From: Bacteroidaceae bacterium
GTDB taxonomy: Bacteria; Bacteroidota; Bacteroidia; Bacteroidales; Bacteroidaceae
Assembly: GCA_017556585.1 (NCBI GenBank)
Contig: JAFYMP010000044.1
Span: forward strand, 90,463 to 154,462
Reading direction: 5' to 3'
DNA length: 64,000 nt
Made by a program: the position numbers and the translations under genes. Positions within the stretch are counted from its first letter, which is position 1. Each line of letters opens with the position of its first letter. The notes beneath the pieces are model-generated. The model worked only from the letters and a program-made list of their open reading frames with translations. It was not told the DNA's origin and searched no databases. Positions 7,421-16,406 of this stretch are shown one piece after another.

Positions 7421-8725
7421 TTATAAATAGTTTACAATTTTTGTCAATCCTATGCTGTTTGATCCTTTAATAAGTATGGTTTTTCCATTTAAAGGAGATT
7501 GTTTTACATATTCAATCAGCTCATCAATATTGTTATAAAGGTGATATGATGCCGCTTGTTCTGCCTGTGCTGCAGCAAATTCACTACCCACCAGATATAC
7601 ATCAGAAAAGCCATACTCTGCAATCAATTTCAGAACAGACTGATGCTCTTCCCTGCCCGATTCACCCAATTCACGCATATCGCCCAGAATCAGCGCTTTG
7701 TCATCGGCCTTTACCATTGCAAAATTATCTAAAGCAGCCTTCATGCTGGTAGGATTTGCATTATAGGCATCAACTATCAGTTTATTCTTTTCTGTAACAG
7801 TTAATTGGGAACGGTTGTTCTGTGGAACATATCCTGCAATAGAAGCATTTATCTTTTCTACCTCTACTCCAAAATAGAGACCGATGGTGATAGCCGCCAA
7901 TACATTTTCTATATTGTATGCACCTATCAACTGTGTCTGAATGGTATGGAATGCGCCATCGGCATTACGCCATTGCATTTTGAGATGCGGTGCACACTCT
8001 ACCACATTGCCGTTAACATACATACCGGAATCCACTCCGTAACGGGTGTTTTCTATGCCGTCTGCAATATTCAACAGATAATTGTTATTGCCGTTTATAA
8101 AGATATGTCCTCCATTACTGCGAATAAAGTCATAGAGTTCTCCTTTGGTCTTTATTACGCCTTCAAAAGAACCGAACCCTAAAAGATGTGCTTTGCCTAC
8201 ATTAGTAATCAATCCGTAGTTTGGCAGAGAGATATTCACCAATTCTTCTATATCGCCCGGATGGCTGGCTCCCATCTCTATTATTGCATATTCATGTTCT
8301 GGTTTTAGTTGCAGCAGCGTAAGAGGTACACCTATTGAATTGTTCAGATTGCCCTTGGTATAATGCGTATTGTATTTGCTGTTCATCACAGTGGCAATCA
8401 GTTCTTTTGTAGTGGTTTTACCGTTTGTTCCGGTTATGCCTATTACAGGTGTATTCAGCTGCTCTCTATGGTGACGTGCCAGTTTCTGCAGTGTTAAAAG
8501 CACGTTTTCCACTAGGATCAGTTTTGGGTTTGTATCATCATAATACTCTTTTTCATCTATTACTGCATACCGGCATCCTTTTTCCAATGCCTGCAGTGCA
8601 AAGCTGTTTCCATTAAACCTTTCACCTTTTAATGCAAAGAATATCAGTCCGTCTGCGCATGTTCTGGTGTCGGTTGTTACGCCTTTGCTTTCCAGAAACA
8701 GAGTATATAGTTTTTCTATCTCCAT
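7421..8725 (-). CDS. murF: UDP-N-acetylmuramoyl-tripeptide--D-alanyl-D-alanine ligase
   Basis: MurF adds D-Ala-D-Ala to UDP-MurNAc-tripeptide, the last cytoplasmic step of the peptidoglycan precursor. I place the start at MEIEKLYTLFLESKG (ATG at 8725), giving 434 residues, the usual length. The frame stays open 62 codons further, but that extension is the non-conserved repeat region and crosses the promoter. [13 protein letters not shown] is the Mur-ligase ATP loop; a DAYNANPTSM segment is typical of MurF. It lies outside the dcw cluster at 33.6-48.9 kb, which holds murC, D, E and G, as is usual in Bacteroidales. Confidence 0.95.
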   Translation of the reverse strand: MEIEKLYTLFLESKGVTTDTRTCADGLIFFALKGERFNGNSFALQALEKGCRYAVIDEKEYYDDTNPKLILVENVLLTLQKLARHHREQLNTPVIGITGTNGKTTTKELIATVMNSKYNTHYTKGNLNNSIGVPLTLLQLKPEHEYAIIEMGASHPGDIEELVNISLPNYGLITNVGKAHLLGFGSFEGVIKTKGELYDFIRSNGGHIFINGNNNYLLNIADGIENTRYGVDSGMYVNGNVVECAPHLKMQWRNADGAFHTIQTQLIGAYNIENVLAAITIGLYFGVEVEKINASIAGYVPQNNRSQLTVTEKNKLIVDAYNANPTSMKAALDNFAMVKADDKALILGDMRELGESGREEHQSVLKLIAEYGFSDVYLVGSEFAAAQAEQAASYHLYNNIDELIEYVKQSPLNGKTILIKGSNSIGLTKIVNYL

Positions 8726-8748
8726 CTTATTTTTTGAATACATCTGCA

Positions 8749-8756
8749 CAAAAATA
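8749..8756 (-). promoter_or_regulatory. -7 promoter box for murF
   Basis: The minus strand reads TATTTTTG, matching TAnnTTTG, 24 bases before the chosen murF ATG. This supports the shorter murF start. Confidence 0.5.
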
Positions 8757-8809
8757 ATGAAAGCTGAAATCAGCACCAAACTTATTGCATTGTTTTTTAT
8801 TTCTGTTTC

Positions 8810-9079
8810 GTAGTGGAGCTTAGGGACGTAGCTGTTCGTGTTGTATAGTGGTAGCATAAGTTTGTTTAGGGATTTGGATTTGGACAGCAATCCACCGGCG
8901 GTCCTCCCCACCTACGTGGGTCCCCTCCCTTTTCGGGAGCCAATGCCGCCTTGTGTCTTCTGTCCCAAATCCAAATAGTGCATTTTTTAGGTGGCTATGC
9001 CAGCAAACTTACCCTATTACTACTCTGTGGGTTGGGGCAAATTCCGCTCCTCACAGATAGTCCCTGCGCTTCCACTACT
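8810..9079. repeat. Structured repeat with inverted ends, copy 2 (270 bp)
   Basis: The ends match copy 1 at 5675-5860: left 8810-8838, right 9041-9079. The interior is different and longer, with nested inverted pairs: 8872-8887 with 8960-8976 (ATTTGGATTTGG arms), GGCGGT (8897-8902) with GCCGCC (8945-8950), and CCCAC (8907-8911) with GTGGG (8916-8920). The whole unit could form a branched hairpin. It lies just upstream of the murF promoter. No reading frame in it looks real. Confidence 0.65.
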
Positions 9080-9118
9080 CACTTGAGCAGGGTGGCAGAG
9101 AATTTACATTAGTTGTAA

Positions 9119-10228
9119 TCAGAAAATCTTGGGTGATTTATAAGAAGAAGTTCTATACCAGTCTGTTTCATGTTTGTATCGGGCAATTGCAATAGATGGG
9201 CTTATACCGCATCGTTCTGCTTCTGTTGCTATTGTTTTAACAATCTGATGTGGAGACAAACTGGTGCAACCCACTTTTAGAATATTAACCCATATTTCAT
9301 CAGGAATCAGCATCTGTCTTGCAAAATCATTCGCTTCTTTTTCTCTTGGATCATTAGAATATTCAGTACCTTCAATAGAAATAAAAGCATTACTTTCTTC
9401 TGAAAGATGATGTTCTATATGGTATAACTCATGTAGAATATCGAAAGCCAATTTATCCAAATCATTATAACGATATGTCACTGTGATTACCGGCATATTT
9501 CCTGAAATAGTAGAATATGCATCAATAGGTACTTTATCTAACTTTTCTACTTTGATATATGCTATACCATATTCATTTAGACATTGTTCAATTGCAGCTA
9601 TAGAAAGTGTTCTATTGTTTGCCATGCAAGCAATTTCTTTAGCTGCCTTTGTAGCATTCCCCTTTTCGTAGTTATTTAACGTCTTAATACGTGATATTTC
9701 TAATTTATTGAGGATAAGCCACGTTAGCATATTCTTTTCATCAATCTGTACCTTTTCGCTGTGTTTGTACATTCCTGACACCTGCATTCTCAGCTCGTTT
9801 GACGATAGCAGGTCAAATGGAAAAAGCTTTTTGATTTCTTTTACCCTTTCTGTACAACTTAACATTGTAAGGTCCAAACGCTTATACAAAGCTTGAATAT
9901 TAAAGATGTTTGCACACGCTTGTTCAAATTGAACAGCATATTGTTCTTCCGCCCTTTTTTCTTTCAAAGCCTTAGATTCATACATATAACCATTATGCAA
10001 ATTCATCCATACCTTGAATGAAATACCTAACTGCGACTCCAATTTCATGGCCAAATCTTCGTTCAAATTGCGTTTTCCTTTGATAAATTCATTCAAATGG
10101 GTTGCTTGCACACCTATTGATTGAGCAAAATCCTTTTGCTTAATACCGCGTTCACGTAATTCTTCGCGCAATATTTCTCCAGGATGAATTGCCCTACCGG
10201 GAATCAATCTATTATTTTTTGTTGCCAT
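9119..10228 (-). CDS. HigA-type XRE antitoxin fused to ImmA/IrrE metallopeptidase domain
   Basis: The start MATKNNRLIPGRAIHPGEIL (ATG at 10228) gives 369 residues. The N-terminal part carries the HigA signature GRAIHPGEILREELRERG and a helix-turn-helix through about residue 75. The C-terminal half is an ImmA/IrrE (M78) domain with zinc motif HELYH (266-270) and a downstream EKEANDFARQMLIP helix, whose Glu is the usual third ligand. In this family the antitoxin represses its own promoter and neutralises a RelE-fold HigB encoded just upstream. Here only a remnant of higB remains, so the protein is an orphan antitoxin or a repurposed regulator. An inverted repeat lies in its promoter. Confidence 0.85.
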   Translation of the reverse strand: MATKNNRLIPGRAIHPGEILREELRERGIKQKDFAQSIGVQATHLNEFIKGKRNLNEDLAMKLESQLGISFKVWMNLHNGYMYESKALKEKRAEEQYAVQFEQACANIFNIQALYKRLDLTMLSCTERVKEIKKLFPFDLLSSNELRMQVSGMYKHSEKVQIDEKNMLTWLILNKLEISRIKTLNNYEKGNATKAAKEIACMANNRTLSIAAIEQCLNEYGIAYIKVEKLDKVPIDAYSTISGNMPVITVTYRYNDLDKLAFDILHELYHIEHHLSEESNAFISIEGTEYSNDPREKEANDFARQMLIPDEIWVNILKVGCTSLSPHQIVKTIATEAERCGISPSIAIARYKHETDWYRTSSYKSPKIF

Positions 10229-10283
10229 AATGAGTACTATCACACAAATCTGCTAACGCTTTATCTTTGAATTTTATAACCAT
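10212..10283 (-). pseudogene. Remnant of HigB toxin gene with internal deletion
   Basis: The minus strand encodes 23 residues, MVIKFKDKALADLC followed by DSTHYGNKK and TAA. The first 13 residues resemble the start of the HigB/RelE toxins that precede ImmA-fused HigA genes in Bacteroidales. The last residues, ending HYGNKK, resemble their C-terminal tail, which normally overlaps the antitoxin ATG, as happens here. The central roughly 80-90 codons are missing. This is judged from memory of the family. Confidence 0.5.
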
Positions 10284-10312
10284 AAGCGCTAAAGATTTGT
10301 GTTTAGTTGGTG

Positions 10313-10346
10313 CAAAGATATAGAATAATTACCAAAACTGGTAATT
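10313..10346 (-). promoter_or_regulatory. Promoter and probable operator of the HigA locus
   Basis: The minus-strand -7 box TATCTTTG lies at 10313-10320. Directly upstream is a perfect 8-bp inverted repeat, AATTACCA-AAAC-TGGTAATT (10327-10346), placed between the -7 and the expected -33 position, where a bound HTH protein would block transcription. Autorepression by the antitoxin is the likely use. Confidence 0.6.
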
Positions 10347-10620
10347 TTTCAAAAACAGATTGATTCTCGTTTAGACATGCTGTTCGCAGAAGCTTCTGTA
10401 ACAGCTTTGTTTTTGTAGAATTCGCTTAATTTCTTCATGTTACTATCTTTATTAATTAGATTTTGTACGAAAGTATAAAAGTTTTCTATTCCTAACAAGA
10501 TTTACTCTCAAATAATCACTTTAACACTTTAACAACATGTAACAGATTGTTGGAAAATCCGGTTTGTGATATTATAGAGTCATTTGACGTTTTTTATAGC
10601 AGATGCAAAATATACCTCGC
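10347..10620. other. Spacer between the two divergent toxin-antitoxin loci
   Basis: No convincing gene is seen. A 29-codon minus-strand frame, MKKLSEFYKNKAVTEASANS and on (10349-10438), has a weak TACTTTCG -7-like box upstream, but I recognise no family. The rest is A+T-rich and carries no repeat that I can see. Confidence 0.3.
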
Positions 10621-10625
10621 ATTTC

Positions 10626-10656
10626 ACTTATAAGTAAAATAAATACTTTATCTTTG
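10626..10656 (+). promoter_or_regulatory. Promoter and possible operator of the RelE/XRE pair
   Basis: The -7 box TATCTTTG (10649-10656) lies 27 bases before the toxin ATG. A perfect palindrome ACTTATAAGT (10626-10635) lies in the spacer upstream of it, where toxin-antitoxin operators commonly sit. Confidence 0.5.
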
Positions 10657-10683
10657 CGACAAATATTATTAATAATAAAATCT

Positions 10684-11154
10684 ATGAGTGAAACAGAATT
10701 ACTTTTAGTAAGCAAGAGTGAGGGTTGTACTATATATACAATCCAGTTCCTTTCGAAAAGCGAAAGTGAGTTTGAGAATTTTTATAATAGATTTAAAAGC
10801 GATGCAGAGTACAATCCCGATTTAATGAGGATTGTGGCTTTTATCAACAAGATTGCAGATATAGGAGCTATGGAACGTTTTTTTCGTCCTGAAGGCAAAA
10901 TTAATGATAGAGTATGTGCATTACCTGTAATACAATCAAAATTACGTCTTTATTGTTTAAGACTATCTGATAGGATTTTAGTATTAGGCAATGGAGGTAT
11001 AAAAAAGTCTCGGTCTTATAATGAAGACGAAGAGTTAAATGGATATGTACTTACTTTACAGAAGTTTGAAAGATTAGTAAGAGAAGGAGAAAAGAATGGT
11101 ACTATATTGATTACTACAAATACAATTGAGACAGATGAAAACTTTAACATATGA
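10684..11154 (+). CDS. RelE/HigB-like toxin of a type II toxin-antitoxin pair
   Basis: The start MSETELLLVSKSEG (ATG at 10684) gives 156 residues; an earlier ATG at 10603 would place the promoter inside the gene. The pattern is that of the larger Bacteroidales RelE/ParE (Gp49-like) toxins: MRIVAFINKIADIGAMERFFRPEG, then RLYCLRLSDRILVLGNGG, a beta-sheet with the basic and hydroxyl residues expected of an mRNA-interferase fold. It is followed by an XRE antitoxin with a 4-base overlap (ATGA). Toxin-first order is typical of HigBA-like modules. Activity is inferred from the family. Confidence 0.75.
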   Translation: MSETELLLVSKSEGCTIYTIQFLSKSESEFENFYNRFKSDAEYNPDLMRIVAFINKIADIGAMERFFRPEGKINDRVCALPVIQSKLRLYCLRLSDRILVLGNGGIKKSRSYNEDEELNGYVLTLQKFERLVREGEKNGTILITTNTIETDENFNI

Positions 11155-11423
11155 AGAGTATAGATAAACAGTTTAAGCAAATGGTAGAAGATGTGCCTTC
11201 GTCAGTAAAGATTGAGGTAGATTTATCTTTTGCTATTGCTGATAGAATAAATTCTTTAATGACTAAAAAGGGATTGACGAAGAAAGAATTTGCCCTTTCA
11301 TTAGGTAAAAAGCCTAGCGAAGTGACCAAGTGGTTAAGTGGTCAGCACAATTTCACTATCAGAACATTGGCACTGCTTACCAACTTCTTCAAGGAAGATA
11401 TAATTATTTTAAGAAATACCTAA
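11151..11423 (+). CDS. XRE-family antitoxin
   Basis: A 90-residue protein with a helix-turn-helix at about 28-85 (GLTKKEFALSLGKKPSEVTKWLSGQHNF), preceded by a short N-terminal region likely to contact the toxin. Its ATG overlaps the toxin stop as ATGA. It should repress the shared promoter at 10626-10656 and neutralise the RelE-like toxin. No clear terminator follows; the next 260 bases are a structured intergenic region. Confidence 0.8.
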   Translation: MKSIDKQFKQMVEDVPSSVKIEVDLSFAIADRINSLMTKKGLTKKEFALSLGKKPSEVTKWLSGQHNFTIRTLALLTNFFKEDIIILRNT

Positions 11424-11600
11424 ATTCAGGTGGATTCAACCTCTCGCTTGGTGCGAGATAACCAAGCCTCTGTCTGGTTGTAGCGCCAACTTACAACGCG
11501 CAAAACAGAATAAGTGGATTTGCTTGTCGATGACCACGATAACTACCTGAATTGGAAACCATCTAAATTAATGTGAGTTCGACGAATTCACGTTATTATA
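11424..11600. other. Structured non-coding region between the TA pair and folP
   Basis: AATTCAGGT near 11425 can pair with ACCTGAATT near 11545, enclosing about 110 bases. Inside are hairpins TCTCGC-TTGGT-GCGAGA (around 11441-11457) and GTTGTA/TACAAC (around 11478-11497). Just outside is a 19-bp near-palindrome (11573-11591, GTGAGTTCG and complement). G+C is higher than in the flanks. It could be an untranslated RNA, an mRNA 3' structure or insertion debris. I cannot match a known RNA family. Confidence 0.35.
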
Positions 11601-11674
11601 CGACTTTTGCTGATTTACTGTGCGAATAAATACATTTATTTCTAATTGTGGTGGTAAATAGAGACTCTTTTTTG

Positions 11675-11682
11675 TAACTTCG
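11675..11682 (+). promoter_or_regulatory. -7-like box of folP
   Basis: TAACTTCG is a one-base variant of TAnnTTTG and ends 5 bases before the folP ATG. If it is used, the transcript would start at or next to the ATG and be leaderless. Confidence 0.4.
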
Positions 11683-11687
11683 CGGTT

Positions 11688-12467
11688 ATGAAATTGGCAG
11701 ACTGTGACCGTACCCGAATAATGGGCATAATAAACCTGACTCCGGATTCTTTCTACAAAGATTCCAGAATGGGTAGTACAGATGCTGTAATGGCACAAAT
11801 CAAACTGATGATTGATAATGGTGCCGATGCAATTGATATAGGCGCCTGTTCTACTCGCCCCGGATTTACGGCTATACCAGCAGAAGAAGAGATAAAGCGC
11901 CTTGAAGCAGTTTTGCCTGCAATAAGAGCTGAATATCCGGATTTGCCAATTTCAATAGATACTTTTGTACCGCAAGTGGCAGAACACTGCCTTAAAGAGT
12001 GGCATGTAGATATTATAAACGACATATCCGGTGGTTCTCAGGAAATGTATCGCATAGCAGCCATGTATGGAGCTACTTACATACTCACATACAATGAAGG
12101 TATTAAAGAGGATGTAGCAAGCGAGATGGTAGAATTCTTTAGGTTAAAGATTTCAGAACTTCATAACGTTGGCCTTAAAAAAGTTATAGCAGATCCAGGT
12201 TTTGGTTTCTCCAAGACATTGGAACAGAATTATCAAGCGTTAAATTGCATTGATGCATTACACCGTATGGGGTACGAAACATTGGTTGGCGTCTCCAGAA
12301 AATCAATGATATACAAGGTTCTACACTGCACACCGCAAGAGGCACTGAACGGCACAACCGTTTTACATACATTAGCTGTACAACAAAAGGCTTCGTGGCT
12401 TAGGGTTCACGATGTGAAAGAGGCGGTAGAAGTTGTAAAAATTATGGAAACAATAAACAATATATAA
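11688..12467 (+). CDS. folP: Dihydropteroate synthase
   Basis: FolP condenses 6-hydroxymethyl-7,8-dihydropterin pyrophosphate with p-aminobenzoate to dihydropteroate, the sulfonamide-sensitive step of folate synthesis. The 259 residues show IMGIINLTPDSFYKD, the pyrophosphate-binding motif, IDIGACSTRPG with the pterin/pABA loop, SIDTF, and KVIADPGFGFSKT. The cdaA gene starts 2 bases after the stop, an arrangement widely conserved in Bacteroidota. The sulfa-contact loops look normal. Confidence 0.95.
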   Translation: MKLADCDRTRIMGIINLTPDSFYKDSRMGSTDAVMAQIKLMIDNGADAIDIGACSTRPGFTAIPAEEEIKRLEAVLPAIRAEYPDLPISIDTFVPQVAEHCLKEWHVDIINDISGGSQEMYRIAAMYGATYILTYNEGIKEDVASEMVEFFRLKISELHNVGLKKVIADPGFGFSKTLEQNYQALNCIDALHRMGYETLVGVSRKSMIYKVLHCTPQEALNGTTVLHTLAVQQKASWLRVHDVKEAVEVVKIMETINNI

Positions 12468-12469
12468 GT

Positions 12470-13252
12470 ATGGAATATTTTGTTGGAATAGGTATTAAGG
12501 ATATCATAGACATTCTTTGCGTGGCATTGCTGTTATTCTATGTCTATAAGATGATGAGAATGACAGGCTCGCTCAATATGTTTATCGGAATATTGGTCTT
12601 TGTCTGCGTATGGATATTGGTTTCACAGGTATTCAAAATGCAGTTATTAGGCGCTATACTGAACAAACTTGTGGATGTGGGAGTATTGGCCATAATCGTG
12701 CTGTTTGCCGATGATATTAGACGTTTCTTCCGAGAAATTGGTACTCATACACGAACTAAGAATTTTGTCCGTTGGCTGACAAGACGCAAAAATGTTGCAG
12801 AAGATACAGAGAAATGGCAGCCTGTAATAAAAGCCTGCCTGAGTATGAGCAAACGCAAAGAGGGCGCATTGATTGTTATAGACAATCTGCATGAATTAAA
12901 AGATATTGAAGCAACGGGAGAATCTGTTAATGCCGATGTCAATCAACTTCTTATAGAAAATATCTTCTTCAAGAACAGCCCGTTACACGACGGCGCTATG
13001 GTTATTTCAGACGATAGGATTAAGGCGGCTGCATGCATATTACCTATATCTCAGACTGAAAATCTGCCTAAAAGTTTCGGTTTGAGACATCGCGCAGCAA
13101 TGGGTATTACACAGAAAAGCAGTGCAGTGGCAATTGTAGTATCGGAAGAGACCGGCAGAATCTCTATATTCAATCAGGGAAAATACAGGCTACATCTTAA
13201 CGAAGAAGATTTGTCAGCTATGCTTGCCGATACAGAGCAAATTATAAAATAG
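12470..13252 (+). CDS. cdaA: Diadenylate cyclase, CdaA type
   Basis: CdaA makes cyclic di-AMP from two ATP. The 260-residue protein has three N-terminal membrane helices (about 8-80), then a DAC domain. The hallmark DGAMVI (in SPLHDGAMVISDD) and RHRAAMG motifs are both intact, so the enzyme should be active. It is translationally close to folP (2-base gap). Cyclic di-AMP controls potassium and osmolyte transport and cell-wall homeostasis. No GlmM or CdaR partner lies beside it here. A terminator follows. Confidence 0.92.
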   Translation: MEYFVGIGIKDIIDILCVALLLFYVYKMMRMTGSLNMFIGILVFVCVWILVSQVFKMQLLGAILNKLVDVGVLAIIVLFADDIRRFFREIGTHTRTKNFVRWLTRRKNVAEDTEKWQPVIKACLSMSKRKEGALIVIDNLHELKDIEATGESVNADVNQLLIENIFFKNSPLHDGAMVISDDRIKAAACILPISQTENLPKSFGLRHRAAMGITQKSSAVAIVVSEETGRISIFNQGKYRLHLNEEDLSAMLADTEQIIK

Positions 13253-13258
13253 TAGTTT

Positions 13259-13288
13259 AGAGTGTCAATATGGCACTCTTTCTATTTT
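13259..13288 (+). terminator. Rho-independent terminator after cdaA
   Basis: AGAGTGTCA (13259-13267) pairs with TGGCACTCT (13271-13279) across an ATA loop with one wobble, followed by a T-rich tail that runs into the groES promoter. Confidence 0.8.
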
Positions 13289-13303
13289 GGCACGTTTTTC
13301 GCA
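13288..13303 (+). promoter_or_regulatory. Sigma-54-like -24/-12 promoter of groESL
   Basis: TGGCACG-TTTT-TCGCA matches the RpoN consensus TGGCACG-N4-TTGCA with one mismatch, and the GG and GC dinucleotides are at the canonical spacing. It lies 78 bases upstream of the groES ATG. No TAnnTTTG box is obvious there. Known Bacteroidota groESL control is not something I can cite; this is a sequence match. Confidence 0.55.
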
Positions 13304-13380
13304 TATAGAGTGATGAACGGCAGATAAATGCCGCATTGAGAACAATAACGGACAATAATTAAACTTTAAATACAAACAAT

Positions 13381-13653
13381 ATGAATATCAAACCATTAGC
13401 AGACAGAGTTTTGGTACTTCCTGCTCCGGCAGAAGAGAAAACAATTGGTGGAATCATTATTCCTGACACAGCAAAAGAGAAACCTTTGAAGGGCGAAGTT
13501 GTGGCAGTTGGTAACGGAACAAAAGATGAAGAGATGATACTTAAGCTTGGTGATCAGGTACTTTACGGTAAGTATGCAGGTACAGAGCTTGAAATAGAGG
13601 GAGTTAAATATTTGATTATGCGCCAGAGTGACGTTTTGGCAGTAGTTGGCTAA
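13381..13653 (+). CDS. groES: Co-chaperonin GroES
   Basis: A 90-residue 10-kDa chaperonin that caps Gro[21 protein letters not shown] is the standard start. The mobile loop is at about 20-33 ([16 protein letters not shown]), and GEVVAVGNG and [10 protein letters not shown] are conserved strands. groEL follows after 22 bases. Upstream is a sigma-54-like promoter, so induction under specific stress is possible. Confidence 0.97.
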   Translation: MNIKPLADRVLVLPAPAEEKTIGGIIIPDTAKEKPLKGEVVAVGNGTKDEEMILKLGDQVLYGKYAGTELEIEGVKYLIMRQSDVLAVVG

Positions 13654-13663
13654 TATTATATAA

Positions 13664-15307
<1,644 letters not shown>

Positions 15308-15329
15308 TCAACCCACATATAGACAAAAG

Positions 15330-15372
15330 GAACGGCAGGATTTTTGATTCCTGCCGTTCTTTTATTTTTTTA
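15330..15372 (+). terminator. Rho-independent terminator after groEL
   Basis: GAACGGCAGGA (15330-15340) pairs with TCCTGCCGTTC (15349-15359), followed by a long T run. Confidence 0.9.
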
Positions 15373-15377
15373 TGCTG

Positions 15378-16406
15378 TTATTGCAACAGGGAGTTGATAT
15401 GGTTGCGGGCAGCTTCAATTATGGAATCTATGCCATTACATGCAGCCTCTTTATCCAGAGAGACAGCAATATCCGGAGCAACACCAAACTCTATATGATT
15501 ACCATCAACATCAAGCATAGGGCTTGCCGAAAAGCGGACAGACCAGCCATTTGGCAAAGCCGATGACATTGGCATACCCGAGCCACCACCTGTAACATCT
15601 CCCATAACCGTAACCAAAGGCAAACACTTCATATCGCTTACAAAGGTGTTTGTTGCACTATAGGAACCACGATTAGCCAGCACTACCACAGGCTTTTGCC
15701 AGCGCAAATGATATTTGTTTGTCTCTATGTAACGCTTCTTTGGTTCCGAAAATTCAGAATGTCCCGGACCTGTTTTATGCATTATATAACCCACAAACAG
15801 ATCTTTATTTGTAAAACGTGAAGCTAAAGTCCTGGCATTCTCCACACTGCCGCCACCATTATCGCGTACATCAATTATCAATCCGTTACATACAGATAGC
15901 ATACTGATAATAGCATCAAGCGATGATTCACCTATAGTATTGCTAAAATCACCGACATAAAGATAACCTATATTATCGTCCAATACTTTATAATATATGC
16001 CACTGCTTATTTTGTAATCTGTACCCAGATATTTTTCTACAAGTTTCATATCGAAGTTGGCCGGATAATCATCTTTCCATGACCAGTATCTGCCTACATC
16101 GGCAGTATAATAGAGATTCACATGTCCATCGCGCAGTTCAGACAACATATCTGTAAGAATCTCAAAAAGCCCAATGTTATTTACATCCGATGTCAATCTG
16201 GAAGAGTATTTTTTACGAACTTTATCCCAATCCAGTCCATATTCTTCATTCTTATAATCCAGGAAACAGTAACGTTCGTCTATTATAGTCCAAAGTGCAT
16301 TAAAATTACCTTTTGGTGTATTCTCAAATTCATTTTCAGGAACACACGATACCACAAGTAACATAATGGCAGCTATCAGAACTATATAATGCTTTTTACT
16401 TACCAT
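15378..16406 (-). CDS. S41-family peptidase, lipoprotein
   Basis: A 342-residue exported protein with lipobox Cys21 (LLVVSC). The C-terminal half is an S41 (tail-specific protease) domain: GLIIDVRDNGGGSVENA (175-191), then NRGSYSATNTF with probable nucleophile Ser250, and GDVTGGGSGMP. No clear PDZ domain is seen between the N-terminal helical part (30-100) and the catalytic domain, as in other short Bacteroidota S41 lipoproteins. The substrate is unknown. Its start overlaps the end of the upstream outer-membrane protein gene by 11 bases, so the two are co-translated. Confidence 0.85.
   Translation of the reverse strand: MVSKKHYIVLIAAIMLLVVSCVPENEFENTPKGNFNALWTIIDERYCFLDYKNEEYGLDWDKVRKKYSSRLTSDVNNIGLFEILTDMLSELRDGHVNLYYTADVGRYWSWKDDYPANFDMKLVEKYLGTDYKISSGIYYKVLDDNIGYLYVGDFSNTIGESSLDAIISMLSVCNGLIIDVRDNGGGSVENARTLASRFTNKDLFVGYIMHKTGPGHSEFSEPKKRYIETNKYHLRWQKPVVVLANRGSYSATNTFVSDMKCLPLVTVMGDVTGGGSGMPMSSALPNGWSVRFSASPMLDVDGNHIEFGVAPDIAVSLDKEAACNGIDSIIEAARNHINSLLQ

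Noticed and set aside
8726..8911. N-terminal extension of murF by 62 codons
   Set aside because: It crosses a -7 promoter box and enters the structured repeat; MurF proteins normally start near MEIEKLYTLF.
11424..11510. Integron attC-like site
   Set aside because: The hairpins lack paired RYYYAAC/GTTRRRY boxes in correct arrangement, and there is no integrase or cassette array.
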